Of a stretch of 15,855 nt of DNA, positions 6,910 through 14,776 are shown one piece after another (position 1 is the first letter of the stretch; each line of letters begins with the position of its first letter). The notes under the pieces were generated by a model. It saw only the letters and a list, made by a program, of their open reading frames with translations, made no database searches and was not told the DNA's origin. The translations under genes were made by a program, and so were the position numbers. Origin of the DNA: an uncultured Peptostreptococcaceae bacterium (GTDB lineage: Bacteria > Bacillota > Clostridia > Peptostreptococcales > Anaerovoracaceae); NCBI GenBank assembly GCA_905236895.1, contig CAJOQI010000140.1, positions 1 to 15,855 of the forward strand. Direction: 5' to 3'.

Positions 6910-8277
6910 ATGATAGAGATTAATAAAAAAACCAATCTCCTGGAACAGCCCAGCTATAATTATTCCCTCCAAGATGTGGAAGAGCCCAATCTATATAGGG
7001 AAATATACAGCTATGAGGAGGTTCCCAAGCTGATATTCAACCACAGAAGGGTGCCCATGAATATGCCTGAGGATATCTGGATTACGGATACTTCTTTCAG
7101 AGACGGTCAGCAGTCCATGGCTCCATACACTCCGGAGCAGATAGCTCATCTGTATAAGCTGATGTCCAAGCTTGGCGGACCTTACGGCATTATCAAGCAA
7201 AGCGAATTCTTTGTTTATTCCGAGAATGACAGAAAGGCCATCGAGCTTTGCCGAGAGATGGATCTGAAGTTCCCGGAGATTACCTGTTGGATCAGAGCCA
7301 GCAAGGAGGACTTCCGCCTGGTCAAGAATCTGGGCATCAAAGAAACGGGAATCCTGGTTTCCTGCAGCGACTACCATATCTTTAAGAAGATGGGGAAGAC
7401 CAGAAGGGAAGCGGTGGACTTCTATCTTGAGACCATTCGGGATGCCTTTGATGCGGGAGTAATTCCACGCTGCCATCTGGAGGACATAACCAGGGCGGAC
7501 TTCTACGGATTCGTTGTTCCCTTTGTTAACGAAATTCAGAAGGTATCGGAGGAAGCGGGGGTTGCCATTAAAATCAGAGCCTGCGATACCATGGGCTACG
7601 GAGTTCCGTATTCCGGAGCAGCTCTTCCAAGAAGCGTGGCGGGAATCATCTACGGCCTGCAGCACTATTCGAGAGTTCCCTCTGAATGCCTTGAATGGCA
7701 CGGCCATAACGATTTCTATAAGGGAGTTGCAAACGCTTCCTGCGCATGGCTTTACGGAGCATCCGCGGTAAATACATCTCTCCTGGGAATCGGCGAGAGA
7801 ACAGGAAACGTTCCCCTTGAAGCCATGGTAATGGAATATGCGTCCCTAAGAGGAAGTTTGGACGGAATGGACCCCACGGTGATCACGGAAATCGCAAGAT
7901 ACTTTGAGGACGAGATTGGATACAAGATTCCCGATAATACACCCTTTGTTGGAGAGAATTTCAATATTACCAGAGCGGGAATTCACGCTGACGGCATGAT
8001 GAAGGATAGAGAAATCTACAATATCTTCGACACGGAAAAGATTCTCAATAGAGAGCCGGGGGTAACCGTGAGCAAAACCAGCGGTGCAGCGGGAATCGCC
8101 TATTGGATCAACCAGCACTTCCGTCTGAAGGAAGGGGAGAAGATAGACAAGAACAGTCCCCTGGTTTCCAAGATGAAGGAATGGGTTGATGAAATGTATG
8201 TGGACGGCCGTACCACGGCACTGTCCAGCTCAGAATTGGAAGATAAGTATTACGAACTGCTTGAGGAGGAGAAATAG
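6910..8277 (+). CDS. DRE-TIM aldolase, probable Re-citrate synthase
   Basis: The predicted reaction is acetyl-CoA plus oxaloacetate to citrate, with the stereochemistry opposite to the usual Si-enzyme. The 455-residue protein has the DRE-TIM signature DTSFRDGQQ (60-68; Arg64 and Asp65 catalytic/metal-binding), CHLEDITRADFYGF, and the metal-binding HGHND at 264-268. It lacks the C-terminal LeuA allosteric domain of classical 2-isopropylmalate synthase (usually over 500 residues). It resembles the clostridial/Geobacter family that includes the Clostridium kluyveri Re-citrate synthase, often mislabelled as isopropylmalate or homocitrate synthase. The isocitrate dehydrogenase two genes downstream supports citrate synthesis. 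Homocitrate synthase remains an alternative. The start is supported by AAAGGA about 8 bases before the ATG. Expression is probably controlled through the palindrome at the promoter. Confidence 0.8.
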   Translation: MIEINKKTNLLEQPSYNYSLQDVEEPNLYREIYSYEEVPKLIFNHRRVPMNMPEDIWITDTSFRDGQQSMAPYTPEQIAHLYKLMSKLGGPYGIIKQSEFFVYSENDRKAIELCREMDLKFPEITCWIRASKEDFRLVKNLGIKETGILVSCSDYHIFKKMGKTRREAVDFYLETIRDAFDAGVIPRCHLEDITRADFYGFVVPFVNEIQKVSEEAGVAIKIRACDTMGYGVPYSGAALPRSVAGIIYGLQHYSRVPSECLEWHGHNDFYKGVANASCAWLYGASAVNTSLLGIGERTGNVPLEAMVMEYASLRGSLDGMDPTVITEIARYFEDEIGYKIPDNTPFVGENFNITRAGIHADGMMKDREIYNIFDTEKILNREPGVTVSKTSGAAGIAYWINQHFRLKEGEKIDKNSPLVSKMKEWVDEMYVDGRTTALSSSELEDKYYELLEEEK

Positions 8278-8279
8278 AA

Positions 8280-8930
8280 ATGAAGATAGAATACAAGCCA
8301 AAGTCCCTGGCAGATCAGGTATACGAGAGATTGGAAGAAAATATTCTAAACGGGATTTACGCCCAAGGGGATATTCTTACGGAGAAACAGCTGGCTGCGG
8401 AGTTGGGGGTTTCAAGAACCCCCGTTAGAGAGGCCCTTTCCCGCTTGGAATTCGACAGACTGGTAAAGGAAACTCCGTCAGGATCAGAGGTCAGAGGAAT
8501 CACTCACGATGATGTTAAAGACCTCTATAGCATTAAGGAACGACTTGAGGGAGTGGCAGCAAAGGAGGCGGCCAAGAACAGAACGGAAGAAGATCTCCTT
8601 GCCCTTAAGGATGTGGTTGACCAGCAGATTTTCTTTGCCGGCCGTGGAGATACGGAAAAGGTAAGAAATCTGGATACGGAATTTCATGACATTATTTACA
8701 GGGCTTGTGGGTCGGTAACCTATGAGACAATTCTTTCCGGTGTTCACCATAAGCTGAAGAAGTACAGAAGAAATTCTCTCAGGGAGAAGAATAGAATCTA
8801 CGAATCGGTAGATGAACATGAAGCAATCTATAAAGCCATCGAAAAGAAAGATGGAAAAGAAGCGGAAAAGCTGATGATCAAGCATATTGTAAACGCATAC
8901 GAAAGCGTAGTTGCATCGGAAAAAGAATAG
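8280..8930 (+). CDS. GntR family transcriptional regulator, FadR/FCD subfamily
   Basis: The product has 216 residues with an N-terminal winged helix-turn-helix (about 5-75: LADQVYERLEENILNGIY, LTEKQLAAELGVSRTPVREAL) and a C-terminal all-helical FCD ligand domain. The metal/ligand residues typical of FCD proteins are visible: Asp132-x3-His136, His180 and His202. Such domains usually bind carboxylic acids through a metal, so citrate or another TCA acid would fit here; that is inference. The ATG lies 2 bases after the citrate synthase stop, and its AGGAGG (8264-8269) is inside the end of that gene, so the two are translationally close or coupled. It likely binds the GTATACTTGTATAC site at 6815-6828 and so controls its own cluster. 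Confidence 0.9.
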   Translation: MKIEYKPKSLADQVYERLEENILNGIYAQGDILTEKQLAAELGVSRTPVREALSRLEFDRLVKETPSGSEVRGITHDDVKDLYSIKERLEGVAAKEAAKNRTEEDLLALKDVVDQQIFFAGRGDTEKVRNLDTEFHDIIYRACGSVTYETILSGVHHKLKKYRRNSLREKNRIYESVDEHEAIYKAIEKKDGKEAEKLMIKHIVNAYESVVASEKE

Positions 8931-9015
8931 AAGAGAGGATTCGCCAGATAGAAATGCTTAGAGCAGGCGGACTACTGCCATATATTACAGGTTTGAATTA
9001 GCTAGGAGAATAACG

Positions 9016-10164
9016 ATGGATTATAAGAATTATATTGATGAAGCATGTGCTAACTTCAGGGTACTTCTTGAAGGCCAGCTGAATAGACAACTCAAGATGG
9101 AAGTTGCAGAGGGAAAGAAGGATTTTGCTTCCCTGGATAAGATCGTAATCGGAGTTGCGGGGGGAGACGGAATCGGTCCCGTAATTACAGATGAAGCGGT
9201 TAAGGTTTTAAGTGCTCTTGCAAAAGATGAGTTGGACGCAGGCAAGATCGAGATTAAAAAGATCGATGGCCTTACCCTTGAGAACAGAGAAAAATGTGGG
9301 GCGGCAGTTCCTGCAGATGTAATGGATGAAATCAAAAAATGTGACGTGCTGCTTAAAGGCCCCACCACCACCCCCAAGGGAGGAACCATGGGAAGCGCCA
9401 ATGTTACTCTTAGAAAAGAGCTGGATCTCTTTGCCAATGTAAGACCGGTAAAGGTTCCGGATCTTGGAATCGACTGGACCTTCTTCAGAGAGAATACGGA
9501 AGGTGAATATGCTCTTGGAGAAAAGGGAATAACAATCCCCGGCAAGCTTGCCATGGATTTCAAGGTAACCACCCAGAGCGGAACTGAGAGAATCGCCAGA
9601 GCTGCCTTTGATTATGCCAAGGCAAACGGTAAGGACAAAGTTGTTATCGGAACCAAGGCCAATGTTATTAAGAAAACCGACGGAAGCTTTTCCGAAATCT
9701 GCCACAAGGTGGCTGAAAATTATCCGGGAATTGCTGCCGATGATTATTATGCCGATATATTGGCGGCCAATCTGATTAAGCCTGCAGTAAGAAGCAGTTA
9801 TCAGGTTTTCGTTCTTCCAAATCTCTATGGCGACATCATCACCGATGAAGCGGCGGAAATCCAAGGAGGAGTCGGAACAGCAGGAAGTGCCAATCTTGGT
9901 GACCAATATGCCATGTTTGAAGCCATCCACGGATCAGGCCTCAGAATGGTTGCAGAGGGAAGAGCGGCCTATGCGGATCCCTCCAGCATGATTAAGGCAA
10001 CGGAGATGATGCTTAGGCATATCGGATTAACGGATAAGGCGGATAAGCTTGATAATGCTCTGCTGGAGTGCCAGAGCGAGGCGACAATTAAGATTACAGG
10101 CCGTGATGACGGAGCCACATGTTCAGAGTATGCGGATTACGTATTGAGTAAGGTGGAGTTGTAG
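9016..10164 (+). CDS. icd: Isocitrate dehydrogenase (isocitrate/isopropylmalate dehydrogenase family)
   Basis: The predicted reaction is oxidative decarboxylation of isocitrate to 2-oxoglutarate, feeding glutamate synthesis. The 382-residue product has an N-terminal extension of about 40 residues, then GDGIGP, the KGPTTTP strand, and SANVTLR at 127-133, which aligns with the isocitrate-binding Ser-x-Asn-x3-Arg of E. coli Icd. LeuB enzymes lack this Ser/Asn pair, so I prefer Icd. NLYGDIITDEAAEIQGG and HGS provide the metal and nucleotide regions. The usual HGSAP or HGTAP is HGSGL here, and cofactor choice (NAD or NADP) cannot be read with confidence. AGGAG at 9004-9008 supports the start. The 85-base gap after gntR shows no promoter or terminator I can defend, so co-transcription is likely. 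Confidence 0.87.
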   Translation: MDYKNYIDEACANFRVLLEGQLNRQLKMEVAEGKKDFASLDKIVIGVAGGDGIGPVITDEAVKVLSALAKDELDAGKIEIKKIDGLTLENREKCGAAVPADVMDEIKKCDVLLKGPTTTPKGGTMGSANVTLRKELDLFANVRPVKVPDLGIDWTFFRENTEGEYALGEKGITIPGKLAMDFKVTTQSGTERIARAAFDYAKANGKDKVVIGTKANVIKKTDGSFSEICHKVAENYPGIAADDYYADILAANLIKPAVRSSYQVFVLPNLYGDIITDEAAEIQGGVGTAGSANLGDQYAMFEAIHGSGLRMVAEGRAAYADPSSMIKATEMMLRHIGLTDKADKLDNALLECQSEATIKITGRDDGATCSEYADYVLSKVEL

Positions 10165-10189
10165 GGGTTATGTAGATTATCTCGACTCA

Positions 10190-10218
10190 TTGACACCAGA
10201 GCCTTCCTAATATATAAT
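10190..10218 (+). promoter_or_regulatory. Consensus promoter of the pyr operon
   Basis: TTGACA at 10190-10195 and TATAAT at 10213-10218 are separated by exactly 17 bases. The start is expected at about 10223-10226, right at the first stem of the leader. It gives a leader of about 128 bases before pyrC. Confidence 0.9.
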
Positions 10219-10222
10219 AACT

Positions 10223-10261
10223 ACGGTCTTTAAAGCGATACAGAGATGTCGGCAAGATCGT
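10223..10261 (+). promoter_or_regulatory. PyrR-type binding hairpin (anti-antiterminator) in the pyr leader
   Basis: A lower stem of 8 bp (10223-10230 ACGGTCTT with 10254-10261 AAGATCGT) is followed by an asymmetric purine-rich internal loop (TAAAG against GC). Above it are a 5-bp upper stem (10236-10240 CGATA with 10247-10251 TGTCG) and the hexaloop CAGAGA (10241-10246). This matches the known PyrR binding element, with a CNGNGA terminal loop and a purine-rich bulge on the 5' side. In that mechanism UMP/UTP-bound PyrR stabilises this hairpin, which blocks the antiterminator and allows termination. The closing pairs differ from the usual UCC/GGY, so PyrR recognition is likely but unproven. 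Confidence 0.75.
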
Positions 10262-10316
10262 TATAGATAAAGAAATGCCTTATTGGGCCTATGCTTTCAT
10301 GTATGACAACCTTGCC
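10251..10316 (+). promoter_or_regulatory. Putative antiterminator of the pyr leader
   Basis: GGCAAG at 10251-10256 is fully complementary to CTTGCC at 10311-10316, and pairing extends with two mismatches toward 10262/10305. One arm belongs to the PyrR-type hairpin and the other to the terminator stem, so the three structures are mutually exclusive, as an attenuator requires. Confidence 0.65.
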
Positions 10317-10337
10317 TTAGTGCAAGGTTTTTGTTTT
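10308..10337 (+). terminator. Leader (attenuator) terminator before pyrC
   Basis: AACCTTGC (10308-10315) pairs with GCAAGGTT (10322-10329) in an 8-bp stem with a 6-base loop, followed by TTT, G and TTTT. It lies between promoter and pyrC, so it must be conditional for the operon to be expressed. It would also stop read-through from icd. Confidence 0.85.
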
Positions 10338-10352
10338 GGATAGGGAGGAAAG

Positions 10353-11579
10353 ATGTCTGATCTTAAAGCAAAATTGATAATCCCAAATGCCATGAGTGAA
10401 GAGGATAGGGTTACTGTCCTTCAAACAGCCTCACTCTTTCTGTCGGAGGATGAGTATCAGCAGCTCAACACTCCCGACCACGCTATATTTCCCGGTTTTA
10501 CTGATGTGCACGTGCACTTCAGAGAGCCGGGTTTTTCATATAAGGAAACTATTCTTTCCGGATCAAAGTCCGCAGCAGCCGGCGGCTATACGGACGTATG
10601 CACCATGCCAAATCTAAGTCCCGTATCCGACAGCCTTGAACATCTTAGGCTTCAGCAGGACATCATAGATAGAGATGCTGTAATCGGTGTTCATCCCTAC
10701 GGGGCAATCACCATTGGTGAGCTGGGGAGGGAGCTGGTGAACATGGAGGCCATGGCGCCATATATCATCGCCTTTTCCGACGACGGCAAAGGGGTCCAAG
10801 ATAGAGGGATAATGAGAGAAGCCATGGGAAGAGCAAAGGCTTTAAACAAACTTATCGTTGCTCACTGCGAGGACGAGACCCTGCTTACCGGGGGATGTAT
10901 TCATGAAGGGGAATATGCCAAAGCCCACGGTCATCGCGGAATCTCCTCCGAAAGTGAGTGGAAGCAGGTGGAGAGAGACGTGGAGCTGGCAGGAGAAACA
11001 GGATGTTCCTATCACGTTTGCCACGTATCCACCAAGGAAAGCGTGGAGATAATCAGAGAAGCACAGAAGAGCGGCGTAGATGTAACGGGAGAGACCGCCC
11101 CACATTACCTAATCCTGACGGATATGGATCTCCGGGAAGATGGCCGCTTCAAGATGAATCCGCCTATCAGAAGCAAAGCTGATAGAGAGGCTTTGATAGA
11201 AGGGATAAACGACGGAACCTTGGGAATGCTCATTACGGATCACGCACCTCACAGCCCGGAAGAAAAGTCCAAGGGTCTTGCGGGAAGCCCCTTCGGAATC
11301 GTGGGACTTGAAACCGCATTTCCCCTGGTCTATACCTACCTGATTGAAAAGGGCATAGTCACAATGGATAGAGCGATTGAGGATTTGACGGTTGCTCCGA
11401 GAAAAAGATTCGGGCTGCCCACTAATAAGGATTTCACCATCTTTAATATAAAAGATGAATATGAAATAAACCCTGAAGAATTCAAAACCAAGGGAAGGGC
11501 AACGCCTTTCGCGGGATGGCAGGTAAAAGGAAGATGTATGATGACCGTGAGAAACGGTGAAGCAGTATATAGAAGATAG
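10353..11579 (+). CDS. pyrC: Dihydroorotase
   Basis: This enzyme carries out the third step of UMP synthesis, reversible ring closure of N-carbamoyl-aspartate to dihydroorotate, in the cytosol. The 408-residue protein is of the class I type. It shows DVHVHFREPG at 51-60 (His53 and His55 zinc ligands), the bridging Asp in AFSDDG near 143-144, further His ligands at 221/224 and 251 (HVCHVS and APHY), and the catalytic Asp in ITDHAPH (Asp296). The N-terminal part before the zinc motif is about 50 residues and poorly conserved with respect to the usual beta-sandwich start. A strong AGGGAGG upstream supports the ATG. It is the first gene of the pyr operon and is followed by carB after 13 bases. 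Confidence 0.95.
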   Translation: MSDLKAKLIIPNAMSEEDRVTVLQTASLFLSEDEYQQLNTPDHAIFPGFTDVHVHFREPGFSYKETILSGSKSAAAGGYTDVCTMPNLSPVSDSLEHLRLQQDIIDRDAVIGVHPYGAITIGELGRELVNMEAMAPYIIAFSDDGKGVQDRGIMREAMGRAKALNKLIVAHCEDETLLTGGCIHEGEYAKAHGHRGISSESEWKQVERDVELAGETGCSYHVCHVSTKESVEIIREAQKSGVDVTGETAPHYLILTDMDLREDGRFKMNPPIRSKADREALIEGINDGTLGMLITDHAPHSPEEKSKGLAGSPFGIVGLETAFPLVYTYLIEKGIVTMDRAIEDLTVAPRKRFGLPTNKDFTIFNIKDEYEINPEEFKTKGRATPFAGWQVKGRCMMTVRNGEAVYRR

Positions 11580-11580
11580 T

Positions 11581-11585
11581 GGAGG
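11581..11585 (+). promoter_or_regulatory. Ribosome binding site that fixes the carB GTG start
   Basis: GGAGG is 7 bases before GTG 11593. The in-frame ATG at 11557 lies inside pyrC and would add twelve residues not found in CarB; the GTG gives the typical N-terminus (M)PKRTDIKKIMIIGSG. Confidence 0.85.
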
Positions 11586-11592
11586 TAAGAAG

Positions 11593-14500
11593 GTGCCAAA
11601 GAGAACTGATATTAAGAAAATAATGATTATAGGATCGGGCCCAATCGTTATTGGGCAGGCAGCGGAGTTCGATTATGCGGGAACCCAGGCTTGTCTGGCC
11701 TTGAAGGAAGAGGGTTACGAGGTGGTGCTGGTTAATTCCAACCCCGCAACCATAATGACGGATACGTCCATTGCGGACAAAGTATATATGGAACCTCTTA
11801 CATTGGAGTATGTAGCAAGAATTCTCCGCTATGAAAGGCCCGATGCCATCGTTCCGGGAATCGGCGGGCAGACGGGGCTTAACCTGGCTATGCAGTTGGA
11901 AAAGAAGGGAATCCTTAAGGAATGCGGCACCAAGCTTCTTGGAACCAGCAGCGAAAGCATCGAAAGAGCCGAGGACAGGGAACTGTTTAAGGAACTTTGT
12001 CAGGAAATCGGCGAACCTACCATACCTTCCGAAATCACATATAACATAAAAGAAGCCAAGGAGGCAGCCAAGGCAATAGGCTATCCCGTGGTTTTAAGAC
12101 CTGCCTTTACTCTCGGTGGAACCGGCGGCGGCTTTGCTTATGATGAAGCGGAGCTGGAGGAAATCGGAGTAAACGCCTTTAAGCTTTCTCCGGTTCATCA
12201 GGTTCTGATTGAGAAGAGCGTAAAGGGCTATAAGGAAATAGAGTTTGAGGTTATGAGGGACGGCACCGACCACGCCATCACCATCTGCGGAATGGAAAAT
12301 GTGGATCCGGTGGGAGTTCATACGGGAGACTCCATCGTGGTTGCTCCAATCCTTTCCTTAAACGACCACGACCTTAAGATGCTCAACGACTCAGCTCTTA
12401 AAATTATCAAAGCATTGAAAATCGAGGGAGGCTGCAATGTTCAGTTTGCCCTTAATCCGGAGAGCAGTGAATACTATTTAATCGAAGTAAATCCCAGGGT
12501 ATCTCGCTCTTCAGCTCTGGCATCAAAGGCCAGCGGATATCCAATCGCAAGAGTAACCGCAAAGATTGCGGTTGGCATGGCCCTTGAAGACATTGAGGTT
12601 GCCGGTGGAACCGCGGCTTTGGAACCGTCCTTGGATTATGTGGTTGCGAAATTCCCAAGATTTCCCTTTGATAAATTCACCTCCGCGCCCAACACTCTTG
12701 GAACCCAGATGAAGGCAACGGGAGAGGTTATGGGAATCGGCTCCAATCTGACAGAGTGTTTCCTTAAGTCCGTAAGGTCACTGGAAACAGGAGTTTGCCA
12801 TCTTCATATGGAGAAGTTTGATGGCCATAGCGTGGAGGAACTGAAGAAATATATAGAAGAGTTTAGGGACGACAATATCTTTGCAATCACCGAACTGATG
12901 AGAAGGGGAATAACCGTTGAAGAGATTCATGAAATCACGGGAATAACCGACGTCTTCTTAAATGCCGTTTCTTCAATCGTTGAAATGGAAAATATCTTAA
13001 AAGCCAAGGTAAACGATGTTAAAGCACTTCAGGGAGCCAAGATTATGGGATTTTCCGACGAATACATCGCCAAGCTTTGGAATTTGACTGATATAGAGGT
13101 TTTCGAAAGAAGAAAATCCAAGGGGATTACTCCTGTGTTTAGAATGGTTGATACACTTCACACGGGTAAATATATCGCTTATCTCTATTCCTCCTATACG
13201 GGAGAGAATCAGTCCAAGCTGACAGACAGAAAGAAGATTCTGGTTCTTGGTGCCGGCCCAATCAGAATTGGACAAGGGGTAGAATTCGACTACTCCACGG
13301 TCCACGCAGTTCAGACCATCAAAGAAGCGGGCTATGAAGCAATTATCATAAACAACAATCCGGAAACGGTTTCAACCGACTATACCGTTGCTGATAAGCT
13401 TTATTTTGAGCCTCTTACTCCCGAGGATGTAATGAATATCGTTGAGTTTGAGAAACCCGACGGAGTAATTGCAACACTGGGTGGACAGACCGCCATCAAT
13501 TTGGCTCAGCCGCTCCTGGATAGAGGAGTTAAGCTTATTGGTACCGACTGCGCTGCAATAGAGAGAGCAGAGAACAGAGATAGCTTTGAGAAGGTGCTGG
13601 AAGAATTGGAAATACCACAGCCAAAGGGAAAGGCCGTAACCAATATAGAGGATGGAATTGCCGCAGCGGCGGAGGTTGGGTACCCTGTGTTGGTAAGACC
13701 AAGCTTTGTTCTTGGAGGACGCGCAATGCAGATTGTGGCTGGCGAGGAGCAGCTTAGACATTATCTGAAAACAGCTGTTGAAATCGATCAGGATAAACCG
13801 GTTTTGGTTGATAAATATATCCAGGGTAAAGAGGTTGAAGTGGATGCCATCTGCGATGGCAGGGATGTATTCATTCCGGGCATTATGGAGCTGGTAGAGA
13901 GAACGGGAATCCATTCCGGCGACTCCATAAGTGTTTATCCTGCCTTCAGCATTTCCGATAAAGTGAAGGGAACCATTCTTCAGTATGCAAAGAAACTGGG
14001 CCTTGGAATCGGAATCAAAGGCCTCTACAATATTCAGTTCATCGTGGACGAAAATGAAGATGTTTATGTAATCGAGGTAAATCCACGGTCCTCAAGAACT
14101 GTGCCCTTCCTGTCAAAGTCCACCGGCTATAGCCTGGCAGATATCGCAACTCAAGTGATCCTTGGAAGCACATTGAAGGAGCAGGGAATCTTTGATGTTT
14201 ATCCCGACGAGAAGAAACGCCATTATGTAAAGGTGCCTGTTTTCTCCTTCAACAAAATCCGCGGGCTGGACGCATACCTGTCTCCCGAGATGAAGTCCAC
14301 GGGAGAGGCAATCGGCTACGACGACAAGCTGAACAGAGCACTGTATAAGGCTCTCCAGGCATCGGGAATGCACCTCCAAAACTACGGAACAGTCTTCTGC
14401 ACCATCGCAGATAAGGATAAGGCTGAGGCTCTGCCACTGATTCGTCGCTTCTACAATCTTGGATTTAATATTGAGGCCACGGAAGGAACCGCAAACTTCC

Positions 14501-14766
14501 TGAAGGAAAACGGAATCAGAACCAGAACCCTTAGCAAAATCAGCGACGGAAGCTATGCAATACTGGATTCCATCAGACAGGGACATATTTCATATATCCT
14601 GAATACCAAGGACATTGGCTCCGACTCCCAGGAAAGCGACGGTCATCTAATCCGTCAATGTGCCGCAGAGAATAATGCAACCATATTTACTTCCTTGGAT
14701 ACGGTAAACGTGCTCTTGGATGTACTTGAAGAAACAACCTTGTCCATTTCAACTATTGATGCTTAG
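11593..14766 (+). CDS. carB: Carbamoyl-phosphate synthase large subunit
   Basis: CarB makes carbamoyl phosphate from bicarbonate, two ATP and ammonia delivered by the glutaminase subunit CarA, the first step of pyrimidine and a step of arginine synthesis. The 1057 residues match full-length CarB. The two homologous halves are clear: IGSGPIVIGQAAEFDYAGTQ near the N-terminus and LGAGPIRIGQGVEFDYSTVH from about residue 550, each followed by an ATP-grasp domain (LGGTGGGFAY and VLGGRAMQIV loops). An oligomerisation region lies between them. The MGS-type allosteric domain begins near 930 (YGTVFCTIADKDKAE) and is the usual site for UMP/IMP/ornithine effects. The GTG start is chosen from the ribosome site. 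No carA is adjacent, so the small subunit must be encoded elsewhere. pyrK follows 10 bases later. Confidence 0.97.
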   Translation: MPKRTDIKKIMIIGSGPIVIGQAAEFDYAGTQACLALKEEGYEVVLVNSNPATIMTDTSIADKVYMEPLTLEYVARILRYERPDAIVPGIGGQTGLNLAMQLEKKGILKECGTKLLGTSSESIERAEDRELFKELCQEIGEPTIPSEITYNIKEAKEAAKAIGYPVVLRPAFTLGGTGGGFAYDEAELEEIGVNAFKLSPVHQVLIEKSVKGYKEIEFEVMRDGTDHAITICGMENVDPVGVHTGDSIVVAPILSLNDHDLKMLNDSALKIIKALKIEGGCNVQFALNPESSEYYLIEVNPRVSRSSALASKASGYPIARVTAKIAVGMALEDIEVAGGTAALEPSLDYVVAKFPRFPFDKFTSAPNTLGTQMKATGEVMGIGSNLTECFLKSVRSLETGVCHLHMEKFDGHSVEELKKYIEEFRDDNIFAITELMRRGITVEEIHEITGITDVFLNAVSSIVEMENILKAKVNDVKALQGAKIMGFSDEYIAKLWNLTDIEVFERRKSKGITPVFRMVDTLHTGKYIAYLYSSYTGENQSKLTDRKKILVLGAGPIRIGQGVEFDYSTVHAVQTIKEAGYEAIIINNNPETVSTDYTVADKLYFEPLTPEDVMNIVEFEKPDGVIATLGGQTAINLAQPLLDRGVKLIGTDCAAIERAENRDSFEKVLEELEIPQPKGKAVTNIEDGIAAAAEVGYPVLVRPSFVLGGRAMQIVAGEEQLRHYLKTAVEIDQDKPVLVDKYIQGKEVEVDAICDGRDVFIPGIMELVERTGIHSGDSISVYPAFSISDKVKGTILQYAKKLGLGIGIKGLYNIQFIVDENEDVYVIEVNPRSSRTVPFLSKSTGYSLADIATQVILGSTLKEQGIFDVYPDEKKRHYVKVPVFSFNKIRGLDAYLSPEMKSTGEAIGYDDKLNRALYKALQASGMHLQNYGTVFCTIADKDKAEALPLIRRFYNLGFNIEATEGTANFLKENGIRTRTLSKISDGSYAILDSIRQGHISYILNTKDIGSDSQESDGHLIRQCAAENNATIFTSLDTVNVLLDVLEETTLSISTIDA

Positions 14767-14776
14767 GTCGAGATAA

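Noticed and set aside
6910..8277. Annotation as LeuA (2-isopropylmalate synthase)
   Set aside because: No C-terminal regulatory domain, and neighbours point to citrate metabolism; the sequence fits the Re-citrate synthase-like family.
8931..9015. Possible separate promoter for icd
   Set aside because: No convincing -35/-10 pair or terminator in the 85 bases; co-transcription is simpler.
9030..9930. Long antisense open frames opposite icd
   Set aside because: Shadows of codon bias in a well-supported gene; composition is low complexity and no family is recognisable.
9016..10164. Annotation as LeuB (3-isopropylmalate dehydrogenase)
   Set aside because: The Ser127-Ala-Asn129 to Arg133 motif and KGPTTTP are those of isocitrate dehydrogenase, and no leu genes are near.
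11557..11592. ATG 11557 as carB start
   Set aside because: It lies inside pyrC; the GTG at 11593 has a good ribosome site and yields the family N-terminus.
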